A stretch of DNA of 64,000 nucleotides, from the NCBI GenBank assembly GCA_036245525.1, contig BTPG01000004.1, forward strand, positions 22,706,983 through 22,770,982, given 5' to 3'. The notes below the pieces were generated by a model. It searched no databases, had not been told where the DNA came from, and saw nothing but the letters and a program-made list of their open reading frames with translations. Positions 10,857-23,800 of this stretch are shown here, one piece after another. The first letter of the stretch is position 1. The number at the start of each line of letters is the position of its first letter. The translations under genes and the position numbers were made by a program. This stretch comes from Semisulcospira habei. Taxonomy: Eukaryota; Mollusca; Gastropoda; Semisulcospiridae.

Positions 10857-11145
10857 CTGAGCTTTCATTCACAGATTTGTTCCCTGCTTCTGTCGATTTT
10901 GGTATCGGCTTCAGTTTCGGTGTGACTGGCGAGGTGAGTCCCAACTTGTGGGCGTGTGACATCCTTGAGACAGGTGAGGCGAATCCAAATCTCGGCACCC
11001 GTGGACTAGCTTCTGCAAAGGCGTCGTCATCTTCAGCATTTTCGTCGCTAGGAATCGGAGCAAGTTTCTGTCGCCGCCTGGTTGTTCTCAGCGAAGTTTT
11101 AGACTTATTCATACTCCCTGGCAAAGCATTTAAATGTTCTGACAC
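10857..11145 (-). CDS. Candidate first coding exon of an unidentified divergent gene
   Basis: On the minus strand an ATG at 11145 opens 96 codons that end at a good donor (G, then GTATGT from 10856). The product is Ser/Pro/Lys-rich and probably disordered, with blocks RRRQKLAPIPSDENAEDDD, ASPRVPRFGFASPVSRMSH and LTSPVTPKLKPIPK. The repeated S/T-P sites would suit a cell-cycle-regulated protein, but that is a guess. Its position head-to-head with the CDIN1-like gene and its non-repetitive, protein-like composition favour a real host exon. I do not recognise the family. Confidence 0.5.
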
Positions 11146-11719
11146 GGAAACATATTGTGTTATAACAAAGAATGTGGAATATTATGGTCCGAACGCACCG
11201 GGAGCAAATCAAACTTCCCACAAATTATTTTGGGAATATAGCATTTTAAAGACATATTTTTAAGAACATAATTATTAAACGAATACAATAACCATGTTAT
11301 ATAATTAAAGCAAGAACAATAACAATTAGTTGTAAATAATTCGAAAGATCAACAATAACGTAAAATCTTTTCATGAATTAAATGTCTATGTATTCTCAAG
11401 TTGGGTTCATTGGATCAATTTGTGTATATTTGGGTAGAAAGACGAACTCTTCTCAACTGGGTCAAGAGATGACAATTATACCCTCTAATAAAATATTTTT
11501 TAAAGTATGACTTAGAGTTTTTACAAATACTTTTTTTTTATCCGTAAACAGGGGTAATTTTAAATTATATTTTTGATTACGTTAATCATTGTATTATAAA
11601 CTATGGTCATTTATAGCCTGAATGAAATTGTGTTTTACTAGGCTAAGTTGGTACTGATTTTTGTTTCAGACGACCACAACTGTTTGCGGAAATAAGTTTC
11701 AGCAATTGAAATTTCAGCC
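11146..11719. promoter_or_regulatory. Possible bidirectional promoter / 5' UTR interval
   Basis: This is the 574-bp gap between the two divergent start codons. It is AT-rich, with no strong CpG cluster and no repeat recognised. An inverted CCAAT-like TTCATTGGATCAA lies near 11406. Its assignment as promoter rests only on the head-to-head arrangement. Confidence 0.35.
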
Positions 11720-11811
11720 ATGAAAGAAGCTACTTACCTTGAAATTATAGATATCTTACCCCATTTTCGATCGAGAAGGCAGTTACGCCAGCTGACCAGA
11801 CTTTATCCTGG
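11720..11811 (+). CDS. CDIN1: CDIN1-like exon 1 (start codon exon)
   Basis: The ATG at 11720 begins MKEATYLEIIDIL and continues PHFRSRRQLRQLTRLYP. This matches the helical N-terminus of CDIN1, where human has a similar T-x-x-x-Y-x-E-I start and a RQSLRKLKQRFP-like stretch. The exon ends in phase 2 at GG before GTAACG. No longer upstream in-frame start was favoured. Confidence 0.82.
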
Positions 11812-11819
11812 GTAACGAG

Positions 11820-11853
<34 letters not shown>

Positions 11854-14800
11854 GTCTCAGGAAAACTTGTAAGCAGCGTATTGCCTCGTATCTTCATTCT
11901 GAAATAAATTTATTTATCATCAACATCATTATCTCGCAATTTCTCTCGCAAGTTTTATTTGTTACTTTATTTGCTGACTGTTCATGCAAAGGGTTGTCAA
12001 CTGATACAACTGTCGTGTAACGGTGTATGAGACGAGGCGTCGTTCACTGAAGATGAAATATCTTTTCGCAGGCCATGCAGTTTTATAAATATTAATCGTT
12101 TACTAATTTAATTTTTTTTTATCTTTCAGGATACCATTTGAAACAATCGGCAGTATATTTGCACAAGAGTTTCAGGTAAAAATTTAAAGTGTAAGCCTTT
12201 ATGAACGGTTGGTTCTTGAAGGTGAACCTGAGGGTACAGACATGCAGCAGCGGTAACTGCTTTATATTTTAAAGGAAAAGGCAATTCTGACCAGCAAAAT
12301 CAACATGTGGCATCAAGAAGAAATCTAAATCAAGAAGAACTCCATCTGCACTTTCATTTAGATCTATATAATAACATATATTTTGAAAATGCAGCCAGAG
12401 CAGTAGACGATGGGGTGCACCATTATTTTGCGCTTGGTGGTGGCAAAACAGCACAACACAACAAACTTCTTATACATGCAATGTTTCGTGTTTGCTTGCA
12501 TCCTCATTATTTATAGCCACATAACCTGTTTTCTTCTCATCACAGGCAGCTATTGCCAGTTATTATTGTTAGTACATAAATGTTCTTTTCATCATGAATG
12601 TTAAGCGAAGCAACTATGTTGCTGGAGAATGTACCTTCGAATTAGCGCAGGTGCAAAGTGATCTTTGCACAAGAAATTATTTTTTTTCCATTTGTAATTG
12701 TCCACCTTTTCCAGTAAATTTCTGTTCCTGAATTTACTCAGTCATGCTTGGCAATGTTTTTGAGCTTTGGCAGACTTTTTTAAATTTAAGGTTGTAGGAC
12801 ACACCTGTTTCGCGCATCTTTTCTGCGCATTTAGATACCGCTATCTTGTGTCTGCCGTGACCTGAGACTAGAGGTCACCGAAAAAAACCGCCGTACGGCA
12901 AGTCGTATTGCAAACAAGCTCAATTTATCGATAATTGACAAAAGATATATACTGTCTGAAATAGGTGTGTAAGCTGACTGTTTCTATGCATAAAATGTTG
13001 TGTTTCCTCAGAAATAAGATACTTTTGCATAAGTTGCGACAAGTCATCGAGCGTCAGTGGTAACGCATAACCATTTCTCAGAAGAAGAAAAAAAAAAAAT
13101 GAACGGGCCAACCGAACGGGAGCCAGGAAAACAACAAAATCTCTTCAGACATCAGCAAGAAAAAGGTAAACTAAAGTAGAAAAAGTGGTTGGTGGTGTAT
13201 CTGAATGGTTTTCCAACTCTTTAAGAAAAAAAAGTTTTATGCACCGCCGTGAGATGTCACCTGCACGGCGTAAAACCCCAATAGCTAACTGTCCTTTTAT
13301 GCATGGAAATTTACAGCCTACCTGCAATGAAGAAGACTACATTTTATTGTGGGTTGACAGGGGCATGCATTCCATGTATGTCAGTCACCACCTAGAAGTA
13401 GAACATTTCCATACATTCTCAGAGAGCCTTTACTAATACGGTGGAAGGAATGTAGTCCACATTGTAGTGATATTAAACCCAGTGCCAGTGCTTATTATTT
13501 AGGAAAACCGTACTGTGTGTGTAGTAAAAAGTCCTGCTAAGGGAGAATTTTGCATTACTAACTCGGTAACTGCTTTCAGTACTTAGTAACTTAGTTTTCT
13601 CATCCATTCTCTGTCATATGAAGGCTATATTACAGATTAGGAGATAGGTCCAGCATTTTATTAGTTCAAGGATGGTGCCAGAATAGCTTGGCGGATAATA
13701 CGCCAATCTATTCTGGCACCACCCTTGAACTATCATAGTCACATTTATTTCAAGCAGTGGGTGTATCAGGATTAAAAGGGTTACCTAGTAAAACGCTACT
13801 ATGACTGAAACCCTAATATTTGTTGACTACCATTTTGGATGACCGTAGAATGTGTGAAAAATACAAATTTGACTAGTACAAAAGCAAGCCTTTATGTTGA
13901 GACTCGTGACACTTATTTCAGCTACCTTTTGGAAAGGTCACACAGGTTGTGAATCAGTTATGTGCATGAGGCGTACAGACGTGACTTTGCCATTGTTGTT
14001 TGTTCTTTGTGGTTTACACAGTTTTTGTCACATTTATTTTGAAAGTAATAATCTGCCCCTGCATTTAGTTCACGCAAAGTGAAATTGTCATGCTGCCGAA
14101 CAACACAGTAATAATCATGTATTTCATTTCAGGCTAATACTGCTGTTGACCTCTCGCTGTGGAGTCTCAGTACTTTCACCCGGAGTACATACTTGCAAAC
14201 AAGCGCAGAAGTATGACGCCTACACCAACTGACCAAGGTCACACTCACAGCTCAAGTGAAGTGAGGGAAGGTGACACGTATTCTCCTGGACTCAAGGTAA
14301 ATCATACCAGTAGATCTGTGATGAGAATCAGGTGCAGAACACAACACAACTATGGTGTGAATGAACACATCATACTGTAATGCCTTCTTTCATTGGCTCA
14401 TGTGCGAAGCATGTGTAAGGCTATGTTCTGGGCCATTGGTCATCCATGGTAAACTTTAATGTTGGCATTTTCTCGGAGACTATTCAAACCACAGTCTTCA
14501 AACGTAGCCGAAGGATACTTTGTGGCAAGACCTTTCTTACTCTTAGCCTACCAGTTTGAGTTCAGGCCAAGGGTCATGAGAAATCAAGAAATAGGTAAAA
14601 AAAAAAAATAGCCATATTTTGACAAAAGATATTTTTTCTCAAATACTATTCACAACGGTACATAAGCCAGCCCTTTACTTATGCTTAGACTCTTACTTAC
14701 GCCTGTCACCCCTACCCGGGTATAGGCCGTCGACGAGAGACCTCCAGCAACTCCTGTCCTGTGCTTCTCCTTCGATTCTACTCCAGGTGGTTCCCAGTCT

Positions 14801-17800
14801 CTTGATGTCTGCTTGGAGGTCTCGACGCCAGGAGTTTCTCGGCCTACCTCTTTTCCTCTTTCCCTGGGGGTTCCATGACAATGCCTGCCTAGTGATACTG
14901 GAAGCTGGCTTTCTCAGACTGTGACCGATCCATCCCCATCTTCTTCGCCCAGTTTCATTCTCTGCTGTTATCTGCTCTGTTCTCTCCCAGAGTCTGACGT
15001 TGCTGATCTTCTCTGGCCAGTGGATTTTCAAAATTCTTCTAAGGCAACTGTTCATGAAGGTCTGTACTCTGTTGACTGTGGTTTTTGTCAATCTCCATGT
15101 CTCTGCTCCATATAGGAGAACTGCTTTTACAATGCTTAGACTCATGGCACTTAAATTTCAGTCACCTGTTGGAAAGGTCACAGTTCAGATTAAGAAAATG
15201 ATCAGTTTTAAATGCACACGAGCGATCCAGGCTTCACCATTGTTGTTTGTGGTGTTCACAGTTTATTTCACATTAGTTTGAAGGTAGTAATGTGTAAACT
15301 AAATGTAGGGACGAATTGGGTGGGTGGGGGGGGGGGAGGGGGTGGGGGGGGGGGTAGGGGGTGGGGGGGGGGGACTCCCCCCACCGGCCCCGAATTGTTT
15401 ATAATGCTATAACAAAGTCCCTGTTTGTGGAGTTTTGAACCGACCCACCCTGAAATAAGATCAGAAGTGAAATTGCCATGCTGCCGAATAACACGATAAT
15501 AAACATGTATTTCATTTCAGGTCAGTGCTGCTGTTGACGTCTCACTGCAGAGTCACGCCCAGAGGGTATACTTGCAAACAAGCACAGAAGTATGACGCCT
15601 ACACCAAGAAGAGGCAAGAGCTAGTCAGGTCATGTTGCTCAAAGGAGAAGGCCACAGCTAAAAGCAGGCAATTCCAGTTCCAGCGGATCAACTAAAGTGA
15701 GAGAAGGCGAAACTTATTGTCCTGGACTCGAGGTAAAGCATACCGATTGATTTGTGAATAGAATCAGGTTCATAACAAAACACAACTGGTTGGAATAAAC
15801 ACATACACTGTAATGCTTTCTTTCATTTTGAAGATGGTGTAGTACTAGTACCAACATTCTCAACAACACCGAATGCTAAAATCACTTGCTGTCAACAAGT
15901 GGCACCATATTGCATTTGATTTGAAAACTAGAGGGTTGGGCAAGTCTGCAAATACTGTCGTTTTCTTTAATAAGCACTTAGTGCATACAAAAGGACTAGA
16001 AAACTCTGAATACTACCCATTTGGTCCAGTGTGTGCTGTTGCTAAACGGCAATGCGTTGTGTCCTGTTTGAAACAATTTCTGCAAGTTACACTTTGAATA
16101 TTGATGCTGATTCTAGATATATGTATACACCCTTTGTGGTCATTTCAAGCTCAATGGCGTCTAAGTTTTGGCGCACGTGTGATAGCAAAAGTAAGTGTTT
16201 GTAATGGGTTGTCCGTCAACTGTCTGTTATCTGTGGGCAACTTTAACATTGGCATTTCCTCGAAGACTGCAAGCCTCAGACTTCAAACTTGGCACAAGGG
16301 TACTTTGTGGTAAAATAATTCTAAACATACCAATTTCTGTGACCTTTCAAAGGTCATCTCAAGTAGTATTTTCAACTTCAAACTCAAACTTGCTATGGAG
16401 ATACCACATGATAAGGGTGACAAAAGTTAGTTTCGGGTAGAGTTGTAGTTTTTATCAATGTTTTTGCAAACTTTTCAATAACATTTGGCATGATGATAAC
16501 ACTTTTCTGTGCATACTAATGTAATCAGCCCCTCACAGAGGTCAAGGGTCACAGAGGGTTGACAAATGTGTGAAAAATGAAGGGATTTGGAAAAAAAACT
16601 CAGGTTTCACTGGTACAAAATCCAGCCCTATACTTATGTTTAGACATTTTCAGAGACCTGTTGGAGAAGTCAAGCCAAGGTCAAAAAGGTCAGATGTATT
16701 ATGTGGATTGGTCATACACGTGAACCATAAGGACATTGCCTTTCTTGTTCATGTTCTGACTACTGTCATATTATGCATGTATGTACTTTGTATAAATACT
16801 TGCAAACATATATGCAAGCAATATGTGCATGTCAAAACTTTTTTTGATACAAAATTATCTTTTGCAGGTTGCGAAAGATAAGGGAAGAAGAGTTCAGCGG
16901 GTACATCTCTCCGCGATGGCCAACCGACGAGAAGGCAAAGGAAGTGAACTGATTGTCCTGTGTAGGAGGGCAGACATCCTGTTATTTTGATGTCCATCCA
17001 CCAGGCTGGCCACAATGTCAAGGTTTTGGACAGTCACATCATTCGCAATGCAGCAAAAGCCTGTGCCTTACTGCCTGAGCTGATGCATAGCCATATATTA
17101 GGAGAAGGGCAAGCAGGCTTTAGGCCTGGCTATTCAACTGCAGACACAACAGCAGTGGGGCAGTGACAACAAAGTGACAATGACAAAACTCGAGAACATA
17201 GATATAAAGAGGGAGTGTTTCCATAAGCCTAAGCAGCGGGGCGACATAATTGTAAAGTGCAGTCGAGCAGTTCAGGGGCTATTGTACAGTGATGGGGGTG
17301 TGCTTTGTGTGTTTTCATATAACAACGTGACAAAGCGATTTGACACCCATGTTGTAATTTGTAGTGCAGTAAAAAGGTGAAAAATATCTGTATTTTGACC
17401 AAACAGATGTTTTCTCAAGTATACGCAACTTCAAACCCAGACTTGGTACAAGGTGGTAAGAACTTTTCATGCATACTAATTTCGTATGCATGAAAGGTCA
17501 GAAAGGTCAAGGGTCACAAGAAATCGGGAAATAGGTACAAGATAGCCATATATTGCCCCAAAATGTTTTTTTATCAAGTATTCCTAACTGTAACCCTAAA
17601 CTTGGTAAAGAGATACCTGATGGTAAGACCTTCCTATGCATATTTATTTGGATGACCCCCTCAGAAAAGTTACTTTTTGTCACTCTCCTGTCATGTCGTG
17701 ATTTGGAAGCGCAGCTTAATATGTATTAATTTTTGATTATCCAAGGAAAACCCCTTTACTGACAATGTGTTCATTTTTCTAAGACATTTCATCATATGAA

Positions 17801-20800
17801 CAGGTCTTTTTTGTGACATGTTCCTAAATACTGGCATACATCAGTCATTCAAAATATGTACTCCACAGCTGACACTTATGGGGTAGGAAACAGTGGTACA
17901 GATAGATTTTGTGCAGCATCGGTGTGAGACAAGGAGAAAACTTATCACTGCTCCGCTTTGCATGATTCAAAATGATATACAGGGTTCATTTTGAAAATGG
18001 TCATTGGCCTCAGAGTATAAAACCCATGGGTCCTTTCTGAAGAGGGGATGTGCGGAAATATAGAAACGTGGGGATGTATATTTATGTCATTAAACCCTCA
18101 GCTTAAAATGTTGTGCAAATGTGGACTTGCTCAATGAAAAACGCAATACTGCTCAAGAGTGAGTTGACCATGCAGTTCTTGCATTACCCTCCAGCTGTCA
18201 CAGCAGATTTAAGTGGTTGGGTGATAACTGATCATAGGCATATGATATGTACTGTACTTTGTGTTTGTTTTGTTTTTTTCTTCCACTGTCAATCTTTGAC
18301 TTTCAGCTGTGTGGCTTTACTTATCGTATCAGAATTGCTAACCACATGGTTCATTTCACAAGTTTTACAGATGTACTGTACATGACACACGCCAGCAAAC
18401 AGAATGACTTGACTATGATCCGTGTCCATACAAGTCTCCGTAGGCATGCACACAACTAAAAATGACATCAGCTCCACTTTTCTCCCAAATAGCTTGTATA
18501 AAGTCAGCACTTTGTCAATGTAAATGTGAATAATGTTACATGTAGTTGAAATATGTTCTGCAGTAAAGCTGTATTTTGAGGGGGAGCTGGGTGGCTCGGT
18601 GGTAGTGTGTTTTTGTTTCCTTATAATTTGTAACCAAAAACTGCTGGGAAACTGAGATTCAGCTAGAGAGATAGGTACATCCACTACCAATCTGTTTACA
18701 AACATCTTTCAACCAGAGATGTTCATCGACCTGCTTTCACGGAGACACCAAAGGAACATGTAGCATTTCTTGCAGCAGGTATATTAAAACAAATTCACAT
18801 CAATTAATGTTTGTAGATGATGCCAGTAAAAATAAAAAATAAAAACTGTCTGTGACAACACTCTTTGGTGTTCTTTTTCATCAGTGAAGCTGTGAATGAT
18901 TGAATGAATGTAAACATGTAATGTAAACATTCTCACACAATGCCTACCTGAAAAAAATGAATGAACAAATGTAACGAGGTAACCAGTGTGCATTTTTATC
19001 CAAGACTGAATCCGGTTTTTTGGTTTATGGTTTAACATTCACATTCCCACAGTGATGATAATCGCATATTTAAAAAATAAAAATAAAAAAATACCACGCG
19101 TTAAATTTTTTTTTGCTTTGGGTTTAAAGTGTGTTTGTTTCATTTAGCGAAGTAGAAAATGTATGGGTTTCAAATGTGAGCAGGAAAAAAAAGTCGGGAC
19201 TTGAACCCTGGTCACCTGCGTGGCAAAAACAATACCTTACCACTGCACTAACTAAATTACTAAGAAACAGCACGTGCATTTAATTACTTATAGATAAACG
19301 TTTTCATCCCGTATCTGCCGTTGTTGTTTGTTCCAGTTTACTGTCACAAATAGTGATCGAGGACTAGCAGTTTGGGCGTAGTTTGCAACAGTTTGGGCGT
19401 AGGTTTTCCCTTGTAGGTTTAAAATAGTCGTTTTCCCTTCTTTCTCGTGCGTGCTTGTGACCGGCTACGGCGGAGATATGATCTGCCGGAAGTCAGACAT
19501 CGCTTGTATCCCTTATTGAATATGCACTCGAAAACGACCCAAAGTGCCAAATTTTGTGCGGGACCCCATATTTTCTTCATAATCAATGTGATAGTTATAA
19601 CATAAAGTACGACTTTATTGAATAAAAAGGGCCTGAGCAATTGCCCAACATTGCAAACACTTGTAATGTTATTGATAACATCCGGGCAATTTGCGAATTT
19701 ACAACATAAACTTTTCTCGATTGCACTTAGAATTCCAATTATCAGAACACACTTTTTTTTACGAGAAAATACTAACATACTTTATGAAGTGACCGAAATG
19801 TTTCTTTATCATTTTAACACACTATTCGATAAAATTTTATTGTGTTCTGAAATCAGCTATTTTGCGTGTTTTCGCTCAAGGGGTAGGTCACGCAAAAGGC
19901 TCAAACTTACAAATATGCCCGGGACCATGGGTCTTTCAGGGTGGCAATAGCCTCCAGACTCAATAAGGCTCTCAAAAAACCCTATAAGCGGCAGTTTTCA
20001 ATTAAAAAATATAGGTATAGTATACAACCTTAAGGTAAATGTAAGCTCTTATTCTCATAAGAATGCGCGTGCATCAACATGTCACCTTCCAGTCAGCAGA
20101 AAAAATTGGTGAAGCAAACTTCACTTTTTTTTTAACAAGGAAAGTTACAAGTGGTAAAATTACAGTTTTGAAGAAGTACTATAGTTGCTATATGGCCCTG
20201 GCTCAGATTTACTGTCAAGAAGTTGTGACACTCCAAATCCAAAATTAAAGTCCATATTTTAAAGATAGAGACATATGAAACTTCAAATTTAAAACAAGAC
20301 ACCACATCCTGTGGTATTTTTGAAATGATAAAACCTTTTTTATGTTATTTCACTGCACTAACAGTTAGCATTATGTACATAACCATTTACACCGGCACCT
20401 TGGCAAGATTATCAGCTAGTGTAATCTTATCAGCTAGAGTGAATGCAAAGTTTTCGGTCCAAAGAAACTGAACATTTTTAGGAAGAAGAAAGTGTACATA
20501 ACATTTATCAATTTTCAAAAGAAAATGATCTCTCTAATACTTGATGCCTGATTAAAAAACCATTACCTAACCTAAACAGAACAAATCATTGGTTGTGATA
20601 CTTATTTTCACAGCTAAAAACAACAACAACCGGCTTTTAATGTAAGTGGTATGAAAAATAGGCAGGCAATGATAGACACGTCTATTCTGTGTAAATAAGA
20701 CACTTTTTGGCTCACGTGCGAAGCAAAAGTGAGTCAATGTTTTGGGCCAGTGGTCTTCCAGCGTCCGTCCTCCGTCGTCTGTGGTAAACTTTAATGTTGG

Positions 20801-23800
20801 CATTTTCTCGGAGACTATTCAAGCCACATTCTTCAAACTTGGCTCAAGGATACTTTGTGGTAAGACCTTTCTAAACATACCAATTTGAGTGACCTCTCAC
20901 AAAGGTCAAGGTCACAGGAGATCAGGAAATAGGTCAAAAATAGCTATATTTTGATTTATTTTTTCTCAAATACTATTCACAACTTCAAACCCAAACTTGG
21001 TACAGAGATACCTGATAGTAAGACCTATCTATGCATACCAATTTAGATGACCCCTCACAAGGGTCACAAGGGCTCAGGAAATAGGTCTGAAATAGCCATA
21101 TTTTGACAAAAGATGTTTTTTCTCAAATACTATTCACAACTTTAAACCCAAACTTGCTACAGAGATACCTGATGGAAAGACCTTTCTATGCACACTAATT
21201 TGGTTGATCCCTCGGAAAGGTCAAGGGTTATGAGCGCTCAGGAAATAGGTCTAAAATAGCCATATTTTGACAAAGATGTTTTTTTCTCAAATACTATTCA
21301 CAACTTAAAACTCAAATTTGGTACAGAGATGTACCTGATGGTAGACCTATCTATGCATACTAATTTGGATGACCTCTTGGAAAGGTTAAGGTCACAAGAG
21401 GCTCGCAAATGTGTGTAAAATGCTGATGTTTGATAAAATTGTAGGTATTCCCAAATCTTTGCAAATTTTTCAACCAAATTTGGTACAATGATAGCTGATG
21501 ATAGGACCTTTCTATGCATACTAATTTAGTCAACTAATCACAAAGGTCAAGTGTGACGGGGGTTGACAGATGTGTGAAAAATGCTTGCATTTTCAGAAAA
21601 CATGGATTTTGCTGCTGCGAAAGCCAGCCCTTGTCAAAAAGGTCACACATATAATGTAAATCAGTCATACACGTGAGCCATAATGGCTTTGCCTATCTTG
21701 TTAGACATGAAAATGGCTACAAATGTATTCTAATTGGTACATGTATTTGTGGTATTCAAAGATGCACATAACCATGGTAAGAACTACCATAAAACAGGCA
21801 TACATCCTAATACACTGGTCAGAAATGCTAAATGAGGTCCTTAAGTACATAACTTCACAGCGTGACATTGCAAGGAATACGCTTAAAGTGGCATCCAAAT
21901 TAAAGAAAAACAAAATCATACCAGCACAACAGCTACACTGTATTAATGCACCTAATTTCTGTGTATGGTGGGGGGACGGGGGAGGGAGGGGGGGGGGGTT
22001 GGGGGGAAGGAATATGCAGATAAATGGTGGACAACTGTATTAATGCACCTAATTTCTGTGTATGGTGGGGGGACGGGGGAGGGAGGGGGGGGCAGGGGGG
22101 GGGGGGGGGGGAAGGAATATGCAGATAAATGGTGGACAACTGAGTACATAATTTTACAACAAACTTATTAGTTTGTGGCAGTTTTCCATGGTTGAGCAAA
22201 ACATTTTTTAGCCACCACCTGCATCAGTATGTATGACCTTGTGTGGAACTCACCACAACTAATGCAGTACTGTAAAAACGTGATGTCATCTCTTCCAAAA
22301 CAAAAATATTTCATATTATGATGATGTGTACATAAACTCACAACACTGAATACAGTGCTTGTAGTAAAGTTACGCACATCTCTCATTTAATATTTATTTC
22401 AGCAAAATGCCTCAAAACGACCTAAGCTCTGTCAGGTATTATGTTATTTGGATTCTGAAATAATAGAAATGTGGTATGGCTACATCCATGATAATCTTGG
22501 ATAAATTTCAACCAAATGATGAAAATACTTTAAGGATGGGAATATAGGCCTTACAACCTCGGTTGAAACCAAAATCAGCAGGGGTGCAGTTGGCGCTTGA
22601 CGAAATTCAACTATTTTGTGTACAATAGCAATTGCTTTCATTCTAACTCTTAGTGATCGAGAAGATTAAAATTATACGTAATTGTATTGTGTACATAATC
22701 TTCACAACAAAGACATTTCGGGTACCTCGATAAGACCTTTTTTTAATGTTGATATTCAACTGTGAAAGCACCAGCAACTTAAACTAATACCTTTGAAATA
22801 CATTGCTAAGTCAGAAACTTTCATCTAAATCAACAAAATGAAGATGCTTACGTAGTTCTCTAAACAAAACAGCGGAAGAAATGCTTTTTTTTTTCAGTAC
22901 ATAACTCATACAAGAAGACGATTTACAACAAAAACTTACCTGAATTTTCTCTTCCGCCGACAGACATTTTTCCGCGCGGCTGCTACGTTACACAACGTTG
23001 GTGGGAATTATTAGCCCGCGAGTGTAAAAATGTAAGAGTAAGTTGCCTACTTCCGAATTCCACTGCTTCAAAAAAAGGTCATAACTTTCTGATTACAACA
23101 GAATGCACGCAGCACACAGCAATGCTGTTTTGTCCTCTAAATGGCGAAGATTTTTTGTTTTTTATAGTCTGATAGCCAATTAGCCTGCATCAGATAGAAA
23201 TTAATATTTTTTGTGGGGTCAATCATCATTGTGAATAAAGACTGACGATTTTTAAAAAATTGCTGGTATATTATTACGACATCGAGTTATGACCATATCC
23301 GGTCCGAAAAATCGATCATAGCACGCGTTTTAAGCGACACAATTTCAAAACCGAATTTGTTTCAGAGACTGTGGACTCTTGCTGTGCTGCTACAGTCAAG
23401 AGCAATGTGGTAGGCACAAAATTGTTGTTGGTGTTGACCGATAAATCAGCTTACCGATAACCGTGTCACAAAATCAGCGGTCACACACGGCGCCAAAAAC
23501 GCAAAAGAAAAGAAAATTCATCAATTAATTAACAAAATTTGGACGAGAAAAAAATCTCTACATAACTTCAACCTTTCATCTGAAAGATGCTAGCTGTCAT
23601 TACTTTTAAACTTCAACAAGTTTGAAGTACTTTAATATTGTCTTAAAGTTAGCGGGTGCAGAAAACGGGCCCTGTACTGTAAATCTGAGCCAAGGCATAC
23701 ATATATCTAGGCTCATTTGTCAACAGACCTGCCTTTCCATTTAAATTATAATTCTTTCTTACTAGTTGTATGATGCCCTTTTGAAAAATGCAAAGCAATA

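Larger units (their letters stand above)
13890..15825 (+). repeat. Tandem segmental duplication with an exon-like cassette
   Basis: About 13895-14395 is homologous to about 15138-15825. Both halves contain TTTCATTTCAG, then a cassette (about 14137-14296 and 15522-15732) reading ILANKRRSMTPTP or ILANKHRSMTPTP and ending VREGDTYSPGLK or VREGETYCPGLE before GTAA donors. The conserved frame and splice-like borders suggest a duplicated exon or spliced transposon ORF. The second copy has an internal stop. A downstream exon-like block beginning VAKDKGRRVQRVH follows an acceptor at 16868. The family was not recognised. Confidence 0.5.

Noticed and set aside
20709..21702. CRISPR-like array of spaced repeats
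   Set aside because: Monomers are long and diverged without unique spacers, and the sequence is clearly eukaryotic.
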